A DNA stretch of 64,000 bases from CAYVFC01 sp964450715. Its GTDB lineage: Bacteria; Myxococcota_A; Polyangia; Polyangiales; JAFGIB01. Location of the stretch: assembly GCA_964450715.1 (NCBI GenBank), contig CAYVFC010000012.1, forward strand, positions 1-64,000, written 5' to 3'. The translations under genes were made by a program, and so were the position numbers. The notes beneath the pieces were generated by a model. That model was given only the letters and a program-made list of their open reading frames with translations, was not told the origin of the DNA and searched no databases. Of the stretch, positions 50,968-58,955 are shown piece by piece. Positions within the stretch are counted from its first letter, which is position 1. Each line of letters starts with the position of its first letter.

Positions 50968-52437
50968 TCACCGCGGCCCCTCCTCGGCGAAGTGCTGCGC
51001 GTTGCGCCGGGCGAATACCATCACGCTCCCCTGGGGGTTGACCCCGGGCGAGTCGGGCAGAAGGCTGGCGTCGTTGATGTAGAGGTTTTCCATGTTGTAT
51101 ACCCTGCCGTAGGAATCGGCGGCGCAACGGTCGACCCGCTCGCCCATGGGACAGCTGGAGAAACCGTGGACCGTGGTCAGGTTGAGCGCCGAGCGGGGCA
51201 ACAGCTCGTCCAGCCAACGCACCGCCTCCACCCGCGAACCGATGGGCGCGATCCCGTGTACACCCGGATAGACGGCTCGCGCACCGGCCGCCAGCAGCAG
51301 CGAACAGAGCCTGCCTAGCCCCGTGCTCAGGTTGCGGATGTCGTCGCGGGTGACGTCGTAACGGATGACGCTGGCCCGCTCGTCGAGCAGCGAGGGGCGC
51401 ACCGACCCGCGCCCCACGCCTCGCGCCGCCACGTAGAAGAGGGCCATCCGTGACGACTCCTTCATCAGGGGCGCCAGCAGGGGCCAGTTGTCGCTGAGCT
51501 GCATGGCCAGGTATCCCCTGGTGAAATAGGAGCCGCCCAGCGCGATGTCGGGCCAGAACTCCTTGACCTGCAGCAAGGGTAGAACGCTCTGATCCGCCTC
51601 CACCTGCTGGTCGAAGAGCGCCGCCACCTTGAGCATAGGGTGGACCCGCAACGAGTTGCCCACGTGGAGCTTGATGCCGCTACGCCTGAGAAGCGCGGGC
51701 GTCTCGGTGGGGCCACAGCAGACGAAGACGTGGTCCGCGTCGATACGGACCTGCCGTTCGGAGCCGTCCTCCTGCTCGAGCCAGGCCACGATACCCTGTA
51801 CCCGGCGTCCGCGGAGCAGCAGGCGCTCGACCCGACAGCCGGTCAGCACCCGGACGCCCAACTCTCGCGCCCGCGGGATGAGCGACCGGCTCATGCCCTT
51901 CTTGGCGCCGCTCGGGCAGCCCTGCGGGCAGGTATTGATGTCCTCGCATCCGGTAGCCGCGCGCGGCACCTCCTGCGCCGACCAGCCCATGGCCCCGATG
52001 CCGCGCTCGAACAGCACGGTGCTGGGTGGATAGGACGCGCCGCGCAGCGTCACGCCTAACGCTTCTTCCGCCCACTCGAAGTGCGGGGCGAGCTGCTCCG
52101 GGCTGGCCTCGGCCAGATCGAACTGCGCTTTCCAGCGCAAAAGGATCTCGGGCGGGGTCCGGTGCCAGAAACCGCTGTTGATCTCGGTGCTGCCGCCCAG
52201 GCAGCAGCCCTCGACATATCCCATGGGCACCGTTCCCAGCACCGGCACCATGCCACGCCTGCGATAGAACAGGCGCATGGCCTCTGGCGGCGATTGACCG
52301 TACTGCCCGGCATAGCGCTGCTGACCCTCCTCGACCATCAACACCTGGCGGCCACGGGCCGCCAGCTCCAGGGCGGTGGTCGCGCCTCCCGCTCCCGACC
52401 CGATTACCAGGATCTCGTTCTGCCACTGCCGGCTCAC
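50968..52437 (-). CDS. GMC family FAD-dependent alcohol oxidoreductase
   Basis: 489 aa beginning at the GTG (52435-52437) that overlaps the TGA of the preceding gene; 16 further codons of open frame lie upstream inside that gene. Dinucleotide fold VIGSGAGGATTALELAARG at the N-terminus, GGSTEINSGFWHRTP (FAD/substrate loop), and the C-terminal catalytic region with His in TTVHGFSSCPMG and GVNPQGSVMVFARRNAQ. The family oxidises primary alcohols, sterols or long-chain alcohols. FAO-type members normally begin with a 150-residue helical domain. That part is missing here and instead ends the preceding protein. Substrate is unknown; a lipid alcohol is favoured by context. Confidence 0.88.
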   Translation of the reverse strand: MSRQWQNEILVIGSGAGGATTALELAARGRQVLMVEEGQQRYAGQYGQSPPEAMRLFYRRRGMVPVLGTVPMGYVEGCCLGGSTEINSGFWHRTPPEILLRWKAQFDLAEASPEQLAPHFEWAEEALGVTLRGASYPPSTVLFERGIGAMGWSAQEVPRAATGCEDINTCPQGCPSGAKKGMSRSLIPRARELGVRVLTGCRVERLLLRGRRVQGIVAWLEQEDGSERQVRIDADHVFVCCGPTETPALLRRSGIKLHVGNSLRVHPMLKVAALFDQQVEADQSVLPLLQVKEFWPDIALGGSYFTRGYLAMQLSDNWPLLAPLMKESSRMALFYVAARGVGRGSVRPSLLDERASVIRYDVTRDDIRNLSTGLGRLCSLLLAAGARAVYPGVHGIAPIGSRVEAVRWLDELLPRSALNLTTVHGFSSCPMGERVDRCAADSYGRVYNMENLYINDASLLPDSPGVNPQGSVMVFARRNAQHFAEEGPR

Positions 52438-53951
52438 CTTCGCACCCCCTCGCGACCGGCTCGCGGGCCGGCCGCCGCCTCCCAAGAGCCGGTGGGAGCG
52501 GCGTCATCGGCCGATCCCGTATACTCGTAGTATCCCAGCAAGGCGGTGCTGCGTAACACCCGAAACAGTTTTCTCGTTACCGCCCAGCGGCCATAGGCCC
52601 AGGCCTCGACGATGCGCCGGCGCCTCTGCAGCGGCAGCGAGCAGAAGCTGCGCAGGTAGCGGAGCCTGACCAGCACGCGGAACCCGAAAAGCCCGGTCGC
52701 CAGCAGAAGCCGTAGCGCTGCCGGAAGCGCATCGACTTGGCCCTGCACGAAACGCGCGACCGACTGCAGCCTCTCCGCCTCCTCGACCGATCCTCGCTCG
52801 CGCGCGTCCGCTCCTTCGCCCGCCTCGTACGGGATCAGCGCCTCGGTAATGGCGCGGACGAGCTGGCCGGGGGCGCGCTCCTCGCCCGCCGGCTTGCTTC
52901 GCCCCAGCACGAACATCTGCACCCCGTCGACCTCGGCGGTGACCGGGCCCTTTCTGGCCGAGCGAGCCGCGCTCAGCACCGTAGCCAGCTCCACACCGTA
53001 GCGGACGACGATGGCCGCGCCCCAAAAGGTGATGGGAACGAAGATGATGGCGTGCGCCACCAGCGCGTAGCTAGTTGCGGCCGCTCCGTCCGCTCCCAGC
53101 AGCATGAGTGTGCGCAGACAGAAGATGTGGAAGGTACCCACGTGTCCGGGACGGGAGGGCAGCAACACGCCTAGATTGGTCACCGCCATCACGAACACCG
53201 CCCACTCGGGAGACGGCGGCATCCCGAGGGCGGCCAGCACGGCCAGATACGTGGAAGCGTCCACCGTCCAGACGACGACGCTCAGCAACGCCAGCGTCAG
53301 CGCGTCGGCCGGCCGCCTGAGATAAGCCAAGCCGTTGGATACGTAGACGAAGAAGCGCCACACCGGCCCCTGCCAGGCCGGCCGTACGGCGGCGGCCAGC
53401 CGCGAGCCCAGCCCGGCCAGGCTGTAGGGGAAGCGCACCATCAAGGCGATAACGAGCGCGACCGGACCGATGATCAGCGCGGCCACCAGCGCGGTCCCGG
53501 TGATCCACTCCCCCCCCTGCCCGCTGATCCCCCAGGTGACCAGGAACAAGAGCAGGATGGTCATGCCGTCCAGGATACGCTCCAGCAGGGTGACCGTTAG
53601 CCCCTGCGCGAAGGGGATGCCGGTGCGCTCGCTCAGCAGCCCGGCCCGGGCGATCTCGCCCAGCCGCGCGGGCAGCAGGTTGTTCACCGCGTACCCCAGC
53701 ACCACGATGTTGGTGGCGGTGGCCAGCGACAGGTTGGCCTCCTGCCGCACCAGCCTGCGGCAGCGAAGCCCCCGCACCACGTGCCCCCCGAGGTAGAGCA
53801 GCGCCGCCAGCGGTATCCAGGGCCAGATCCTGGCCCCTTCCATCGCCTTACCGATTCCCTTCAGATCGATCTGCTCGAGCCCCAGCCAGACGAAGGCTAT
53901 GCTGGCCAGGGCGCCCAGCAGGGAAGCGGTTTGCAGGCGGCGATCTTTCAT
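52434..53951 (-). CDS. flippase-like LPG_synthase_TM membrane domain fused to an alcohol-oxidase-type helical domain
   Basis: 505 aa. Residues 1-330 carry eight or nine membrane helices and the AglD/MprF-TM-type motif NNLLPARLGE (90-99) with PSRPGHVGTFH (265-275), typical of the UPF0104/lysylphosphatidylglycerol synthase TM superfamily, several of whose members move or modify lipids. Residues about 360-480 (ITEALIPYEAG..., LPLQRRRRIVEAWAYGRWAV, LRSTALLGYYEYTG) resemble the N-terminal domain that precedes the FAD part in long-chain alcohol oxidases. The GMC gene lacking that domain begins 4 bases inside this gene's end. I infer a split oxidase tethered to a lipid-translocating membrane protein. 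Confidence 0.8.
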   Translation of the reverse strand: MKDRRLQTASLLGALASIAFVWLGLEQIDLKGIGKAMEGARIWPWIPLAALLYLGGHVVRGLRCRRLVRQEANLSLATATNIVVLGYAVNNLLPARLGEIARAGLLSERTGIPFAQGLTVTLLERILDGMTILLLFLVTWGISGQGGEWITGTALVAALIIGPVALVIALMVRFPYSLAGLGSRLAAAVRPAWQGPVWRFFVYVSNGLAYLRRPADALTLALLSVVVWTVDASTYLAVLAALGMPPSPEWAVFVMAVTNLGVLLPSRPGHVGTFHIFCLRTLMLLGADGAAATSYALVAHAIIFVPITFWGAAIVVRYGVELATVLSAARSARKGPVTAEVDGVQMFVLGRSKPAGEERAPGQLVRAITEALIPYEAGEGADARERGSVEEAERLQSVARFVQGQVDALPAALRLLLATGLFGFRVLVRLRYLRSFCSLPLQRRRRIVEAWAYGRWAVTRKLFRVLRSTALLGYYEYTGSADDAAPTGSWEAAAGPRAGREGVRR

Positions 53952-53987
53952 CTCACGGTGCGTGAACCATAAGGTGACGCGAAGCGC

Positions 53988-55016
53988 TCAGGAGAAGAAC
54001 TTGACCGCGCGCAACATAAGCTCCTTGACGGGCCGGCGGTGTGCCGAGCCCGCCCTCTCGGCCCGGCGGCGGTCGTAGCTGGCCAGGAAGTCATCGTAGC
54101 TCTCCGCGAACATCTCGTCGTTCGAGTACCTCGGCTTCCAGCCCAACCGCAGCAGGGGCGCGACATCGAAGAAAAAGGGCTTGTGATAGGTCAGGTAGTG
54201 CCAGGGGGCCAAGGGGCTCAGGCGCATCCAGTCCAGCAGGCGCAGCGCAGCGATGGAGGGGGCGACCGGAAGCGCGACCACGCGCGAGCCGGTGCCCGCA
54301 TGCGCGATCAGGTTCCGGTAGGCCTCGCGCAGCGTACCGAAGCGATCGGTGCCCACGTTGTAGACGCCGGGCCGGCCGGCATCGAGCGCCAGCAGATACA
54401 GATCCATCAGATCGTGCGCGTGGACGAACTGAAAGCCTCCCTCTCCCCGGCCGATGGTGTAAACGTTCACGCCCTCCTTTATCCATTCGAAGAAGATTTG
54501 AAAGATCCCCAGCCTGCCCTCTCCCAGGATGGTGCGCGGCCGGATCACCACCAGCGGCATGGAGCTCTCGCCGAGGATACGGCGCACCTGCTCTTCCCCG
54601 GCCGCCTTGGCGCGGCCGTAGATCTCCACCGGACGCACGGGCGTCCGCTCCGTGATGGGCAAGCGGTCCGGCGCCCCGAACAGCGCGCTCGAGCTCATGT
54701 GCACAAAGGCCTGCACACCCGCCTCGACCGCGGCCTCGGCCGCGATGCGGCTTCCCACCACGTTCACCTGCCAGAACTCCGGTCCGGATTTGGTCAGAGG
54801 AACCAGTGCCACGTTGTGATGAACGACGTCCACCCCCTTCATCGCGCGCAACACCCCGTCGCGGTCGCGGATGTCGCAATCGATGTAAGTGATCTCCCGG
54901 GGGCGGCTCGGATCCTCCCAGAGGTCGAGAATGGCCACGCTCTCGCCGCGGGAGAGCAGGCGCCGTGCGATGAGATTGCCCAGAAACCCCGAGCCGCCGG
55001 TAACCAGATGCCTCAC
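53988..55016 (-). CDS. NAD-dependent epimerase/dehydratase (extended SDR), first gene of the lipid-modification run
   Basis: 342 aa. Rossmann motif TGGSGFLGNLIARRLL at residues 6-21, conserved DIRDRDGVLRAMKGVDVVHHNVALVP, strand HMSSSALFG, and active-site Tyr-x3-Lys in IYGRAKAAGE. The C-terminal part includes FVHAHDLMDLYLLAL and ends in a basic helix. It is close to 3beta-HSD/isomerase-type and sugar-lipid epimerases. It is the first gene of the minus-strand series, with 36 bases to the flippase-like gene; the second SDR lies three genes on. Two SDRs plus a GMC oxidase suggest successive redox steps on one molecule. Confidence 0.87.
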   Translation of the reverse strand: MRHLVTGGSGFLGNLIARRLLSRGESVAILDLWEDPSRPREITYIDCDIRDRDGVLRAMKGVDVVHHNVALVPLTKSGPEFWQVNVVGSRIAAEAAVEAGVQAFVHMSSSALFGAPDRLPITERTPVRPVEIYGRAKAAGEEQVRRILGESSMPLVVIRPRTILGEGRLGIFQIFFEWIKEGVNVYTIGRGEGGFQFVHAHDLMDLYLLALDAGRPGVYNVGTDRFGTLREAYRNLIAHAGTGSRVVALPVAPSIAALRLLDWMRLSPLAPWHYLTYHKPFFFDVAPLLRLGWKPRYSNDEMFAESYDDFLASYDRRRAERAGSAHRRPVKELMLRAVKFFS

Positions 55017-55084
55017 GATTCGCCTCCCTCAAGGCCTGCGTCCAGAGCATATCTCATTCGTACGGCAACTGGCGTCCGAATTGC

Positions 55085-56452
55085 TCAAGGAACGAGCGCG
55101 ACCAGGCAGACCCGGCGAAAGTCGTACGAGATCCCCTCGCCCGTCACCGCATAGGCGGCAAACACCCGCTCGCCGTCCGAGGTCAGGGCCAGGGTTGAGA
55201 TGTTCTCCTGCTCCCCGGCCTCGTCGAAGGCCACCGGCTCGGACCAGCTCTGCCCCCGGTCTCGGCTGTGCGAGACCATGGCCGTGTACTTGTAGTAGCT
55301 CCCCAGAATATCGTTCCGGTCCCCTTCTTTCCAGGCTACCGAGATCAGATCGCCGGTCACATGTATGACCGGATACCAGATATCGATCTCCCGGTTGTCC
55401 CCGCGCAGCAGGATCCATTTCTCCCTCCAGCTGCTCGCCCGGTCCCGGCTCACCAGTATGGCCAGCACCTGCTCGTTCCCGTAGGCGTACGACTGCACCA
55501 GGTAGAGCGCCTGCGCGTCGTCCATCACCAGCCGGCCGCCGGCCACCCGGCTGGCCGTGGTGTCGCCGCTCGCCACCTCGACGAAGCTCTCGCCGTCGTC
55601 GTCCGAGTAGACCACGCCCGAGCTGCTACCCATCACCAGCCGTCCCTCGATTTCGAACGCCCCGGTCGGCGTTCCCCGGGTCACCAGGTAGGGCTCGATC
55701 CACTCACCGTCCTGCAGCCGTCCCAGGAAGACACGGTGGCTGCAGCCGAAAATGTGCGTGTCGTGGTCGTGGCCCAGGGCGAACTTCATATCCGGAGCTA
55801 GCGGACGGAAGAAGTAGAGCGGCACCTTGTACTGGCAGGAGCCCGACCGGTTGCCGGCCAAAAAGACCTCTTCCAGGGACCAGCTCCCCCCTTGGTCCGG
55901 CGAGCGGAGCAGAAAGGAGGCGAAGAATCCCCCGGCCGTCAACGCCCACAGCGCGTCATCGCCCTCGATCATGTCGGTGAAGTAGCTGTCGTGCATCACC
56001 TGCACCGGATCGTCGAATTCGAACGCGCCGCCGTCCAACCGTGCGGTCTGCAGGTAGAGAAAGCGCTCGTCCGGCGACCCGGTCGAGACCGCGTTATAGA
56101 AGACTAATAGCCTGTTCGATCCCTCATGAATGAATAGACTGGGAGCGGTCGCCTCCTGCCTCTGGTCGAAACAGACCCGCTGCGAAACCTCCAGCGGCGG
56201 AAGGGTTACCGCCGGCTCGGTGACGTCGAACAGCTCTTCCTCGACCGATCCGGCGCCGCCGCCATCGGTTGGCTCCTCACCCGCGCCCGGCGACCCCCCG
56301 TCGCTCTCGACGCCCGCATCCTCCGAGCCGGGGGTGGCGAACGGCGCCTGCTGATCGCCGCAGCCGGCCGCCGCGGTGTACGCCAGCCAGAATAGAAGGC
56401 CCTGCGGCGGCGAGAACCGAGGGACGAACGCGGCGCATCTCGAACGGGTCAC
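55085..56452 (-). CDS. lipoprotein with BNR/sialidase-type beta-propeller repeats
   Basis: 455 aa starting with GTG at 56452. The signal peptide ends in a lipobox (AAAGC), followed by an acidic Gly/Asp spacer. The body contains several Asp-box (S-x-D-x-G-x-[ST]-W) units: SPDQGGSWS, YSDDDGESF, SRDRASSWR and SRDRGQSWSEP, indicating a six-bladed propeller. The Arg triad and Tyr/Glu pair of true sialidases could not be identified, so the protein may bind rather than cleave glycans. It is 68 bases upstream of the epimerase gene on the same strand and could belong to that transcript. Confidence 0.8.
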   Translation of the reverse strand: MTRSRCAAFVPRFSPPQGLLFWLAYTAAAGCGDQQAPFATPGSEDAGVESDGGSPGAGEEPTDGGGAGSVEEELFDVTEPAVTLPPLEVSQRVCFDQRQEATAPSLFIHEGSNRLLVFYNAVSTGSPDERFLYLQTARLDGGAFEFDDPVQVMHDSYFTDMIEGDDALWALTAGGFFASFLLRSPDQGGSWSLEEVFLAGNRSGSCQYKVPLYFFRPLAPDMKFALGHDHDTHIFGCSHRVFLGRLQDGEWIEPYLVTRGTPTGAFEIEGRLVMGSSSGVVYSDDDGESFVEVASGDTTASRVAGGRLVMDDAQALYLVQSYAYGNEQVLAILVSRDRASSWREKWILLRGDNREIDIWYPVIHVTGDLISVAWKEGDRNDILGSYYKYTAMVSHSRDRGQSWSEPVAFDEAGEQENISTLALTSDGERVFAAYAVTGEGISYDFRRVCLVALVP

Positions 56453-57034
56453 TCTCTCAGTCTACCAGAGCCGGACCCGCGGGACGGCTCCCGCGCCCGG
56501 CGGACGGTCGCGCCCGGTGAAAACGGTCAATGCGCATTTCGTTTTTGAAAGGATCACTTCAGATACGAAACGACAAACGGTTAAGGACTACCGATGGTAC
56601 GCGTGAGTCGATCGGGTCGGGGTACGATAATTCAACACGGGACACGACATGTAAAAAGGATGACGATCGCGTAACTCGGAACGAGCCGCGGTCTCGAGAG
56701 CCGTTCCCCGGTGGAGATAAGCCCCGTCTTTCCCGCAATTCCACCCGTGGAAGTGCCGGTTAGCACGACCGTCGTATTCCGGACGTTCAGGTCGTCATTA
56801 CCTTTCATAGAATTTCCATTGTCTATCCGCTCGCCTTGAATCGGATCCGCTTCGCTTTCGACAGATTCTGTACAGACGTAAGGCGATGGCACGGCAATTG
56901 CTGCAATTATCGGCGAAAATTCGACGACAACGGATCTAGCAGGGCTGTAATCACCCGGGGCTCGTCAAGAGGCGCAGAGGCAATTGAGCACGGGCCTTTC
57001 ACGGGTGTGGTGGCGGTAGCGTGAAGAAAGTCTC
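56453..57034. other. intergenic region without recognised gene
   Basis: 582 bases. Small open frames on both strands have no family features and atypical codon use. A GC drop around 56520-56660 and 56750-56900 fits a regulatory region. No tRNA, hairpin-plus-T-run or repeat was found here. Confidence 0.4.
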
Positions 57035-57391
57035 GTGATGCCCGCTGAGAAAGACGACAGGTCAATCACCCAGAGGTACCGGCAAGCGAGAGCGAGCTTG
57101 ACGGCGCGGGAATCCTTCCCGACGCCGCGGGACTCCCACCCGACGCCGCGGGAGTCCATCCCGACGCCGGGCAGCGACGTTCGCGAGCTGCAACCGGGCA
57201 GGCGCAGTCTGCGGGACGCCGTCATCCTTCTGACCAGGAAGTTGGAAGCGCTCGGCGTGGACGTGAGCGACGTCACCGAGATGTTGGGGGTTTGCTCGAA
57301 CAGTGATACGACCCCGCGCCGCTCGGTCTATCCGGGCAACGACGCGCTGGACGCCGTCGAGCGCAATAGCCTGTTCGATAAAGACGAGTAG
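57035..57391 (+). CDS. small hypothetical protein with 21 bp tandem repeats
   Basis: 118 aa from GTG 57035 (or the adjacent ATG 57038), with AAGAAAG upstream. Residues 23-46 contain three repeated units (ESFPTPR, DSHPTPR, ESIPTPG) encoded by 21-base DNA repeats between about 57104 and 57170. The remainder is a plausible helical stretch (SLRDAVILLTRKLEALGVDVSDVTEMLGV). No family is recognised. The stop codon lies inside a GC-rich intergenic repeat. Evidence for expression is limited to frame integrity. Confidence 0.5.
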   Translation: MMPAEKDDRSITQRYRQARASLTARESFPTPRDSHPTPRESIPTPGSDVRELQPGRRSLRDAVILLTRKLEALGVDVSDVTEMLGVCSNSDTTPRRSVYPGNDALDAVERNSLFDKDE

Positions 57392-57520
57392 GGGCGGGCG
57401 GCGGGAGGGGGCAAGCCCCTCCCCTACACGCGCTCGCCCGCAGGGCGATTCGCTTCGGTCACCCCGCAGGGGCGGGCCTTGCGCCCGCCCGTAAAAGGGA
57501 GGGGGCACCCCCTCCCCTAC
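57388..57520. repeat. GC-rich intergenic repeat (CCCCTCCCCTAC / GCGGGC), copy 2, double
   Basis: Two modules: 57388-57426 (GGGAGGGGGCAAGCCCCTCC then CCTAC) and about 57470-57520 (GGGGCGGGCCTTGCGCCCGC, then GGGAGGGGGCACCCCCTCCC). They are the same modules as at 45783-45857, separated by a CGCTCGCCCGCAGGGCGA stretch. Confidence 0.75.
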
Positions 57521-57554
57521 GTCTTACATAATCTATACGCCGAGGCGACCGTTA

Positions 57555-58523
57555 CTACATCGGGATGCGACAGAAGAGCGACTCGCCGGGACCGGGCATG
57601 GTGTCCTCGCACTCCATGTCGGTCGGACAGGAGGCGTCCTGCGCCGAGCAGTCGAGCATGCAGTAGTGGTCTCCCGGCAATCCGGCCGGCCCGCAGACGA
57701 GCACGGCGGTGGTATCCGCCGGCAGGTCGCACTCGTCGGCCTGCGTGCAGACGACGGTGCAGTAACCGGTGCCCTGCATACCCCCTCCGGGCCGGTAGCA
57801 AACCAGATCGCCCTCGCAGTCGGCATCGCCTCGAGAGGTATTGCAACTCTCCCACTGGCCCGCGGTGCCCTCGACCCCGGCGTCCTCGGGATACAGGCAG
57901 CGAAAGGTCCCGCCCCCTCCCGTACTGCGGCACACCATGTTGGTGGGGCAGTTGGTGTCGTTCTCGTCTACGCATTCGACCCGGCAGGTGTTGCTGAATG
58001 TCGAACAGACCGCCTCGAATCCGTCGATGTCCTGGCAGTCGCTGTCCTCCAGGCAGTCCTCCGTGCAGAAGCCCGGGGCGCCGCCGAAAGCGCCGGAACA
58101 GACCAGATCGTCGCCCAGACACTCGCTCTCGTCGTAACATATCGATAGCCAGCTCCCGTCGCTGGGGATGGTGCTTCCGCTTCCGCCCGTACCTGTCCCG
58201 GCGTCCGGTGCATCGCCGCCGCTGCCCGCGCCGCCGTCCATGACCTCGCCGCCCGAGCCACCGCTTCCGGCCCCCGACTCTCCACCCGTGCCCGCCGTCC
58301 CGGCGGCTCCGGCCTCGCCAGCCGTGCCGCCCGTACCCGCGGTACCGGCGGTGCCCGCACCTCCGGCCGTGCCCGCGCCTCCCGTGGTGCCGCCTGCGCC
58401 CCCGAGGCCCGAACCGTCGAGCAGCACGCCGCCGTCCGCGCCGGCCGCTCCGTCGTCGTCGTCGCCGCCGCACGCCCAGAAGAACAGCGAGAATACCCCT
58501 AGAAACGCGATGAATCTGGCCAT
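57555..58523 (-). CDS. Gly-rich and Cys-rich surface lipoprotein
   Basis: 322 aa. Start chosen at the ATG with GGGAGGCAGATC upstream; lipobox LFFWAC. Residues 25-115 are a Gly/Ala/Thr linker (GGAGTAG-type units). Four or five Cys-rich modules follow, of the type SECLGDDLVC...GFCTEDCLEDSDCQ and RGDADCEGDLVCY...GYCTVVCTQADEC, each with paired Cys, resembling the C-x(4-6)-D-C-x(5)-C domains of myxobacterial surface proteins. No catalytic residues were seen. The Gly-rich linker is like that of the polyester-hydrolase-like lipoprotein at 9233. It probably displays disulfide-rich domains at the cell surface. Confidence 0.8.
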   Translation of the reverse strand: MARFIAFLGVFSLFFWACGGDDDDGAAGADGGVLLDGSGLGGAGGTTGGAGTAGGAGTAGTAGTGGTAGEAGAAGTAGTGGESGAGSGGSGGEVMDGGAGSGGDAPDAGTGTGGSGSTIPSDGSWLSICYDESECLGDDLVCSGAFGGAPGFCTEDCLEDSDCQDIDGFEAVCSTFSNTCRVECVDENDTNCPTNMVCRSTGGGGTFRCLYPEDAGVEGTAGQWESCNTSRGDADCEGDLVCYRPGGGMQGTGYCTVVCTQADECDLPADTTAVLVCGPAGLPGDHYCMLDCSAQDASCPTDMECEDTMPGPGESLFCRIPM

Positions 58524-58690
58524 GATCTGCCTCCCGCCTGGTCTCCGGCCCCAAACGGCCCGGAGCCCGTCTCAGTCCTTACCTTGGGAACGAGCCTCAT
58601 GGTAATCGATTCCGGACGGTGTCACAATTCTGTGACAAAAACTGCCCGACCGGAGCCCGTCCTGAAGTGTGTGGCCGCTGCGCGGGAAAG

Positions 58691-58846
58691 GCGTCGACCG
58701 ATATGCCTCTGCCGCCCATCCGCGCCGATCTAGCGTCCCACCAGGGGCGGTCAGGCGACCGGATCCGGGCGTCGACCGATATGCCTCTGCCGCCCATCCG
58801 CGCCGATCTAGCGCCCCACCAGGGGCGGTCAGGCGACCGGATCCGG
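58691..58846 (+). repeat. 78 bp tandem duplication
   Basis: GCGTCGACCGATATGCCTCT ... GGTCAGGCGACCGGATCCGG occurs twice head to tail (58691-58768 and 58769-58846) with a single difference (TAGCGTCCC against TAGCGCCCC). It lies in the 432-base region 58524-58955 between a lipoprotein and a LysR gene. No gene is in this gap. The near identity implies a recent duplication. Confidence 0.92.
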
Positions 58847-58902
58847 TTGGCGAAGAGAAAGCTACATTTATGTATGTTTAGATATTCTTATACTATTTTC
58901 TG

Positions 58903-58930
58903 TTGACATTAATATTTCTTCACGTAGTTT
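58903..58930 (+). promoter_or_regulatory. candidate promoter of the LysR gene
   Basis: TTGACA (58903-58908) is followed 16 bases later by TAGTTT in an AT-rich island (58860-58925) that is unusual for this GC-rich window. A TATACT also lies just upstream. The -10 match is weak, so the promoter call is tentative. Confidence 0.45.
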
Positions 58931-58955
58931 TCCGGGCGTTTTCCCGGAAAGCTCC

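Noticed and set aside
57479..57997. 172-codon plus frame over the Cys-rich lipoprotein
   Set aside because: Antisense shadow; Arg/Pro-rich with no family features.
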